From: an uncultured Oscillospiraceae bacterium
GTDB taxonomy: Bacteria; Bacillota; Clostridia; Oscillospirales; Acutalibacteraceae
DNA: 64,000 nt
Direction: 5' to 3'
Assembly: GCA_902465155.1 (NCBI GenBank)
Contig: CABQLY010000007.1
Span: 19,291-83,290, forward strand
Below the pieces are notes generated by a model, which saw nothing but the letters and a program-made list of their open reading frames with translations, was not told where the DNA came from and did not search any database. This document shows positions 59,358 through 64,000 of this stretch, one piece after another. The translations under genes and the position numbers were made by a program. Position 1 is the first letter of the stretch, and each line of letters opens with the position of its first letter.

Positions 59358-61316
59358 TTACAGGGTGGAATATACCACTACCGCGTTGGGCGGCAGCTTG
59401 TCGGTTAAACGGTCGTTGCAATCAAATTCCAAATCCGGCTCTAAAAAAGCGGCTTTTTCGTCCGGCACAATGGTTGCCGGGTTGTACAGGCGCCGCTTTA
59501 AGCGAACCCCCAACGCCTTGCTGAACTGTACCGAAATTTCCTCGGCGCGGCTTTTGTTGTTTACTACCGCAACGGCAAGGTTCCCGTCGGGCTGCACCGT
59601 CATGCTGGCGTGCACCATTTTTTCGCCGTCGTCGCCGTAAACGCAGGTGCCGGCGCCGCCGCCCATAAGGCGCATAATTAGCGCTACCGCGTAAAAGGCC
59701 GGGTACGGCGTTAACGAGCGGGTTAAAACCGGCATAACCCCGTAGCGGTGGTCGCCATCTACAAAGCCGTCGGCGTTGTTGGTGTGGTTCGAGGGCCACT
59801 GCTGGTCAAATAAGGTCCACATTACCGAGCTTTGCGCCCCGGAGTTCATTAAAGCCAGCATTAAAGCCGCTAAATGGGTTCCGTGCTCCGGTTTATCGTA
59901 AGCGTTCAGCTCGCAGCGCACATTGTATTCATCAAACCAATAGGGCGCCCCGGCCGGAATACGGCTTATAGCGGTTTGGGCGCAGGCTTTCAGGTCTAAA
60001 TACGGGTTCTTGCTGCATTTGTAAGCGGCGTAAACCAGCCAGTAATGTTCAAATTTTCCTTGCGGCAGGGTGTCGGTTAATAAATCTCCCGCGGGTATTT
60101 CGTCTAAATTAGCGGCGTGCAGCAGGTTGGTTTTGGCCGGGTCGGCCGTTTGGTAAAGGCGCGCCCCGTGCAGCAAAATGTACGCTGCCCCTAACCCAAA
60201 CGAGAACAGCTTTGGCCCGCCTGCGCCGGTTTTTAAATCAAAAAACAGGCCGGCAAAAGCCTTGGTTGCCTCTTTACTATTAAAAGTGTGCGTAAGGGTC
60301 TGCCGTTCGCCGGTTTTTAAATTGGCGCCGTCAAACAGCTGTATTGCCGTTTGGTTTAACCGGTTGGTGGGTTGGCCGCCGGCCGAAATTTGGTAGCCGC
60401 CGCGCTCGCCGCCCGTAGTGCTCCAAGCGCCAAACAAAATGCCGCCGCTAATGTGCACCGGGTCTTCTATATGCGCCTCAAGGTCAAACTCTAAGGTGTA
60501 TTCGGTTTGCGGCTGCAGGGTAACCAGCTGCTGTATTCTGGAGCCGGCCACCCCTAAACGAACGCCGCTTTCTACCTCGGCGGTTTCGTCCTCAATGGCC
60601 GGGCGGTCTTGGTAATTGTGGCTGGCGTAAATATCTACCGCCTCGGGGCAATGCTCGCTAACCCAGGCGTTCATTACCGAATTGCTGGTGCTGCCCTCGT
60701 TCGGGCCAATTATTTGAACCAAATTGCGCCGCCCGTCACGCAGCAGGGCGTTATGTACGGCAACGGCACAGTCCCGCCAAAGGGTGTAGGGCGTTTTGCC
60801 CTGCGGCACCTTACCGCTGGGGCGCTGCGGCTCGGTAAACAGCATAATATATTTAATGTTGGTGTACCCGCGCAACTCAATAAGCTGGTGCAAATTCTCG
60901 CTCGCCCAGTTGGCGTAATTTTGTACCGAGGCCTCCCAATTTCCCGGCACGGTAAAGGGGCTTTCCCCGTTCCAGCTGGAGCTGTTAACATCTCCCGGGC
61001 TGCACCAGCCAATTTGCAGCGCAACCTGAATGTTGCGTTTTTTCAGCCGGTTCAGCCAGCGGTAAAACACCTGCATTTTTTCGCTCTCCCAGTTCCATTC
61101 CCGCTTTTCGGCGTCCCAAGCGTACCACTTGTAAAAGGTGCGCACAACCCGAACGCCCAAGGTAGCGGCACGGTCGGCCTCCAGCTCGCAAAGCTCCTCG
61201 GAATAAACGCGGCCGGCGTCATCCGGCATACCGGCGTAGCCGTGGTAAACGGCGTTGTTGCCCATAAAGTTTTGCTGAATGGGCCGGTCAAGGTCCAGCT
61301 TTAATTGTACTCCCAT
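59358..61316 (-). CDS. Clan-A-like glycoside hydrolase, tandem paralog 4
   Basis: 652 aa, first in transcription order and the most diverged. N-terminus RPIQQNFMGNNAVYHGYAGM, acid/base candidate Glu162 (IMLFTEPQ), insert with LQPQTEYTLEFDLEAHIED, nucleophile candidate Glu463 (WFDEYN) and C-terminal KLPPNAVVVYST. The nucleophile segment is about 25 residues later than in the others because the insert is longer (extra LLHGARLYQTADP). An extended -10 promoter lies about 90 bases upstream. Confidence 0.8.
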   Translation of the reverse strand: MGVQLKLDLDRPIQQNFMGNNAVYHGYAGMPDDAGRVYSEELCELEADRAATLGVRVVRTFYKWYAWDAEKREWNWESEKMQVFYRWLNRLKKRNIQVALQIGWCSPGDVNSSSWNGESPFTVPGNWEASVQNYANWASENLHQLIELRGYTNIKYIMLFTEPQRPSGKVPQGKTPYTLWRDCAVAVHNALLRDGRRNLVQIIGPNEGSTSNSVMNAWVSEHCPEAVDIYASHNYQDRPAIEDETAEVESGVRLGVAGSRIQQLVTLQPQTEYTLEFDLEAHIEDPVHISGGILFGAWSTTGGERGGYQISAGGQPTNRLNQTAIQLFDGANLKTGERQTLTHTFNSKEATKAFAGLFFDLKTGAGGPKLFSFGLGAAYILLHGARLYQTADPAKTNLLHAANLDEIPAGDLLTDTLPQGKFEHYWLVYAAYKCSKNPYLDLKACAQTAISRIPAGAPYWFDEYNVRCELNAYDKPEHGTHLAALMLALMNSGAQSSVMWTLFDQQWPSNHTNNADGFVDGDHRYGVMPVLTRSLTPYPAFYAVALIMRLMGGGAGTCVYGDDGEKMVHASMTVQPDGNLAVAVVNNKSRAEEISVQFSKALGVRLKRRLYNPATIVPDEKAAFLEPDLEFDCNDRLTDKLPPNAVVVYSTL

Positions 61317-61932
61317 AAAATCTTACTCCCTATTTCTCCCAATTTTGCGGCAATACCGCCGTAAACAGGTTAAAAAAGAGCATTTAACCCGTTTAGCAAC
61401 AACAGTATACCATATTTTAGCGGGGTTTGCGGCTTAAATTTTAACTATTTTTAAGCAAAATTTTAAACCCCTTTGCAAAACGGTAAAAAATAAAAAAATA
61501 GCGGCGCCGTCTTGCTTTAAAAACAGCGCCTTTTAAAAAAGTAATTCTTGTTTTATACAAAATAAACGGCAAATTTTTAAGGTAGGCTACGGTATTTTTT
61601 TGGCGTTACGTCATACCGTTTTACAAACAAACAGCAAAACCAAGGTTGTGCCCCTGCAAAAATAAGCTTTCGTTTTTATACCCCACCGTGGCTGCCGCCG
61701 CGGCAACCCGGCCTGCTTGTTGCTTTTGGCGGTTCGGCCGCTTTGTTTAGGCAACCCCCCTGCAAAAACGCCGTAAGGCTTTGCCCGGTAAGCCGCCTTA
61801 TTTGCTTGCCGGCGGCGCGGTAAAACCGGCAAGGCTCTTTTCTTTTGCCGCCGCATTTAAAGGAGCCTACGCTAAGTTTGCCAAAACAAGCCGTTTAATT
61901 GGCTGCGGCAGCGCGGCCCTATTTTTGTTGGG
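61317..61932. other. Long intergenic region between ribokinase and hydrolase array
   Basis: 616 bases. It holds the array promoter (61404-61412), an inverted repeat ACGGTAT/ATACCGT (61589-61595 with 61613-61619), and a CTTGCCGG/CCGGCAAG hairpin (61805-61833) with a T-rich plus-strand flank. A short open frame on the minus strand (61611-61856) lacks a ribosome site and protein-like composition. No other gene seen. Confidence 0.5.
61404..61412 (-). promoter_or_regulatory. Extended -10 promoter of the glycoside hydrolase array
   Basis: TGG-TATACT on the minus strand; no good -35 at 17 bp. A GGCGG-TATTG-CCGC inverted repeat (about 61347-61361) in the leader is a possible operator for a sugar repressor. 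Confidence 0.55.
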
Positions 61933-62832
61933 TTAGTACGGCATTAATTGCGGCAGCTTTTGTAAAACCTCGTTGAATAACGGAATAGAGGGCGCCGCCC
62001 CCTTTTGCGAAACAGCTATGGCCGACGCCGCCGCACAGTAGTTTAAAATTTCACCCAACGGCCTGCCTGCCGCCAGCCCCGCAACAAAGTACCCGGCAAA
62101 GGTATCTCCGGCGGCTGTGGTATCTACCGCTTTTACCCGAAAGGCTTTTTGGTAAAGGGTTTGTTCGGCGTCACCGTAAACGCAGCCGCGCTGCCCCAAG
62201 GTAATTACCACCCGTAGGTCGGGGTAATTTTTGGCAGCCTGCAAGCACTGCTCGGCGTTTTCACCGCCTAAAAGGCTGCGGGCCTCCCCTTGGTTTACCA
62301 ACAAATAGGTTACCTTATTTAAATCTACCTGTTTTAAATTTGCTTTAATTGGCGAGGGGTTAAAAACAACCCTCATTCCCCGGGCGGCGGCCTGTTCAAT
62401 TATATACACGGTGTTGCTTAGCTCGTTTTGCAGCATTAAAATATCTCCCGCGCCAAAATGCTGCAACACATTATTAATATAATCCTTGCTAACGGCGCCG
62501 TTGGTACCGGCATAAACAATAATAGAATTTTCGCCCTGCTCGCTTACCTGAATTATGGCATGGCCGGTTTTTTGGCCGCTTTCGGTGCGCAAATAGGTTA
62601 CATCAACGCCGTCGCGCTGCAGCTGCTGTTTTAAAAACTCGCCGTCGGCGCCAATCAGCCCGGCGTGAAAAACCGCCGCCCCGCCACGCTGTGCCGCAAT
62701 GGTTTGGTTTAGCCCCTTGCCGCCCGCAAAAACCAAGAGCTCGCCCGCTTGCAGGGTTTCCCCCTCGTTTACAATGTGCGGCACGCTGTAAACATAATCA
62801 ATATTACAAGAGCCAAAATTTAAAATTTTCAT
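61933..62832 (-). CDS. Ribokinase (PfkB family sugar kinase)
   Basis: 299 aa. GSCNIDYVYSVPHIVNEGET and FAGGKGLNQTIAAQRGG in the N-terminus and DTTAAGDTFAGYFVAGLA with the catalytic Asp in the C-terminus are the PfkB signatures 1 and 2; NPSPIKAN and NQGEA also fit ribokinase. It phosphorylates ribose or a similar sugar. Start at ATG 62832 rather than the ATG at 62838 that touches the GGGGG ribosome site. It may process a sugar released by the hydrolases, but nothing proves this. Confidence 0.85.
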   Translation of the reverse strand: MKILNFGSCNIDYVYSVPHIVNEGETLQAGELLVFAGGKGLNQTIAAQRGGAAVFHAGLIGADGEFLKQQLQRDGVDVTYLRTESGQKTGHAIIQVSEQGENSIIVYAGTNGAVSKDYINNVLQHFGAGDILMLQNELSNTVYIIEQAAARGMRVVFNPSPIKANLKQVDLNKVTYLLVNQGEARSLLGGENAEQCLQAAKNYPDLRVVITLGQRGCVYGDAEQTLYQKAFRVKAVDTTAAGDTFAGYFVAGLAAGRPLGEILNYCAAASAIAVSQKGAAPSIPLFNEVLQKLPQLMPY

Positions 62833-62954
62833 ATTCATCCCCCATTTTTTACAGTATAGCACATTTTAAACCTTAAAAACAGTGTTGTTTTTGCAAAAAA
62901 ATGGTCTTTTTTTCGGCATTTTAATATTGTTGGCTGTTCCCCCTAAAATTAAGG

Positions 62955-62983
62955 TTGCAAAAATTGGCGGTTCGCTGTAAAAT
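62955..62983 (+). promoter_or_regulatory. Promoter of the YmdB-like gene
   Basis: TTGCAA (62955-62960), 17 bp, TAAAAT (62978-62983) on the plus strand. Confidence 0.75.
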
Positions 62984-63047
62984 GTTTATCGAACCCCGCG
63001 GCTGCCGCCAGCCTGTGCAGCCCGCCGGAAGAAAGGATTTTTAAAAG

Positions 63048-63824
63048 ATGAATGTTTTAGCCATTGGCGATGTTTGCGGTAAAATTGGCGTTGAAGCCTT
63101 GCTGCGCCTTTTGCCCGCCTTAAAAAAACAGTATAATATTGGGCTTACCATTGTAAACGGTGAAAACTCTGCCGAGGGCAACGGCATTGTGCCCCAAAGC
63201 GCCGATTTAATTTTAAAAGCCGGGGCCGATGTAATTACCGGCGGCAACCACACGCTGCGCCGCCCGGAGTTTTACCCCGTTTTAGAGGAAAACCCTTGCC
63301 TGCTGCGCCCGGCCAACCTGCCCGCCGAGGTGCCCGGTAAGGGCGTTACGGTTGTTGATTTAGGCTTTACCCGCGCTGCGGTGCTAAACCTTTTGGGCGT
63401 GGTTTACTTAGAAAGCCAGGCCTGCCCCTTTCAAACAGCAGACGCCCTGATATCCGAGTTAAAAAAACAAGGCGTTGCCAACATTTTTGTAGATTTCCAC
63501 GCCGAGGCCACCTCGGAAAAGCGGGCCTTAGGCTTTTACTTAGACGGCAAGGTAACCGCCGTTTTTGGCACCCACACCCATGTTGCAACGGCCGACGCCT
63601 GCGTGCTGCCAAACGGCACCGGCTACATTACCGACCTTGGCATGACCGGGGTAGAGCTATCGGTTTTAGGGGTGGAAAAAGAAATTATTATTCAAAAAAT
63701 GCGCAGCAAAATGCCGGCGCGTTTTAAAAACGCCACCGGCCCCGCCTACCTAAACGGCTGCGTTTTTAAAGTAGACCACAAAACCGGTAAGTGCCTTTCG
63801 GCGCAGCAAATTACCGTGCGCTAA
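63048..63824 (+). CDS. ymdB: YmdB-type metallophosphoesterase (cyclic nucleotide 2'-phosphodiesterase)
   Basis: 258 aa, the usual size. Metal-ligand motifs appear in order: IGDVCGKIG (Asp8; a GDVxG variant), VNGENSAEG, GGNHTLRR, VDFHAEATSEK and FGTHTHVATAD. This family hydrolyses 2',3'-cAMP and influences biofilm and motility programmes in Bacillus. ATG at 63048 follows GAAAGGATTTTTAAAAG, so spacing is rather long. Complete; its own promoter is clear. Confidence 0.92.
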   Translation: MNVLAIGDVCGKIGVEALLRLLPALKKQYNIGLTIVNGENSAEGNGIVPQSADLILKAGADVITGGNHTLRRPEFYPVLEENPCLLRPANLPAEVPGKGVTVVDLGFTRAAVLNLLGVVYLESQACPFQTADALISELKKQGVANIFVDFHAEATSEKRALGFYLDGKVTAVFGTHTHVATADACVLPNGTGYITDLGMTGVELSVLGVEKEIIIQKMRSKMPARFKNATGPAYLNGCVFKVDHKTGKCLSAQQITVR

Positions 63825-63882
63825 AAGCGGTGGCAAACTCGCCATCCGCCTTAATTTTAAAAATTTGTAGGTTTACAATAGA

Positions 63883-64000
63883 TGTGTTACAGAGAATAAA
63901 AAAAGAGTGACGAATAGAGCTTCCTGTGTTACAGTTAAAGTTGCTGACACCAACTGAAAGGAAGCACCACTCGTCATGAATACTGTAACACAAACAATGC
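63883..64000 (+). mobile_element. Probable left end of an insertion sequence (cut by window edge)
   Basis: Direct copies TGTGTTACAG (63883-63892 and 63925-63934) and an inverted copy (63982-63992) flank a nested hairpin: TGACGA/TCGTCA, GCTTCC/GGAAGC and AGTTG/CAACT. The hairpin hides the ribosome site of a frame starting at 63976. Transposase genes often use this to stop expression from outside promoters. The end of the element is outside the window, so this is inferred. Confidence 0.5.
63976..64000 (+). CDS. Start of a gene, probably a transposase (cut by window edge)
   Basis: ATG at 63976 with AAAGGAAG 13 bases upstream, followed by MNTVTQTM, after which the window ends. Eight codons do not allow a family call. 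The structured leader and repeated TGTGTTACAG words suggest an insertion-sequence transposase. Confidence 0.4.

Noticed and set aside
60609..61304. 231-codon open frame opposite glycoside hydrolase paralog 4
   Set aside because: It is the complement of a clear coding frame; similar long antisense frames occur opposite the other paralogs because of shared codon use.
53556..61316. Assembly duplication error as cause of the four similar hydrolases
   Set aside because: The copies differ throughout, including insert length and loops, so they are real diverged paralogs.
61611..61856. Minus-strand open frame of 81 codons in the long intergenic gap
   Set aside because: Arg/Lys/Ala-rich composition typical of random GC-rich sequence, no ribosome site, no family resemblance.

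Overview
The window is bacterial chromosome from a Gram-positive anaerobe, most likely an uncultured gut-type member of the Clostridia. I infer this from an electron-bifurcating [FeFe]-hydrogenase operon, a T-box leader, a Bacillus-type LexA (DinR) box, ATP-grade strong TTGACA/TATAAT promoters with 17-bp spacers, frequent TTG and GTG starts, the split ferredoxin-type glutamate synthase with an ANTAR regulator, and many carbohydrate-active enzymes. The species cannot be fixed from the sequence. No rRNA, tRNA or CRISPR was seen.

Layout. 1-6 kb: a cut-off SGNH hydrolase, a diacylglycerol-kinase-type lipid kinase, an aldose-epimerase-like protein, a Y-family DNA polymerase under a LexA box, a SanA/YdcF-like protein and cysteine synthase. 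6-12.4 kb: a class I glutamine amidotransferase, then the hydrogenase operon (NuoE-like, ATPase-fold protein, ferredoxin-like, NuoF-like and HydA subunits). 12.5-16.4 kb: two AraC regulators, a three-gene operon of unknown function and a YfcE-type phosphoesterase. 16.6-25.6 kb: CTP synthase, then a seven-gene nitrogen-assimilation operon (split glutamate synthase, glutamine synthetase, ANTAR regulator) behind a leader that looks like an ANTAR antitermination target.

25.6-37 kb: an MGMT-like protein, a GH106-type glycosidase, RqcP, HU, a SpoVB-like flippase, an MTA/SAH-nucleosidase-like protein, a GH2 beta-mannosidase, dCMP deaminase and a CobW-like GTPase. 37.3-45.4 kb: a ferrous-iron uptake operon (FeoA, FeoA, FeoB, Cys-rich membrane peptide) behind four evenly spaced TTAG-N6-CTAA boxes, then a MacB/FtsX-type ABC exporter, a heavy-metal-associated protein and an AraC regulator. 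45.6-50.7 kb: a T-box-controlled operon of a LeuA-like protein that has lost its catalytic motifs, a sugar-isomerase/acyl-CoA-synthetase fusion and an amidohydrolase. 50.7-53.2 kb: a PfoR-like PTS IIC, RuvX and a histidine phosphatase. 53.5-61.3 kb: four tandem paralogous glycoside hydrolases whose catalytic barrel is interrupted by a beta-sandwich-like insert. 61.9-64 kb: ribokinase, YmdB-type phosphodiesterase, and what looks like the left end of an insertion sequence.

Most interesting: (1) the T-box operon with a pseudo-LeuA and fusion enzyme, (2) the glycoside-hydrolase quadruplet, (3) the ANTAR leader, whose two hairpins are mutually exclusive with a terminator, and (4) the regularly phased metal-regulator boxes of the feo operon.
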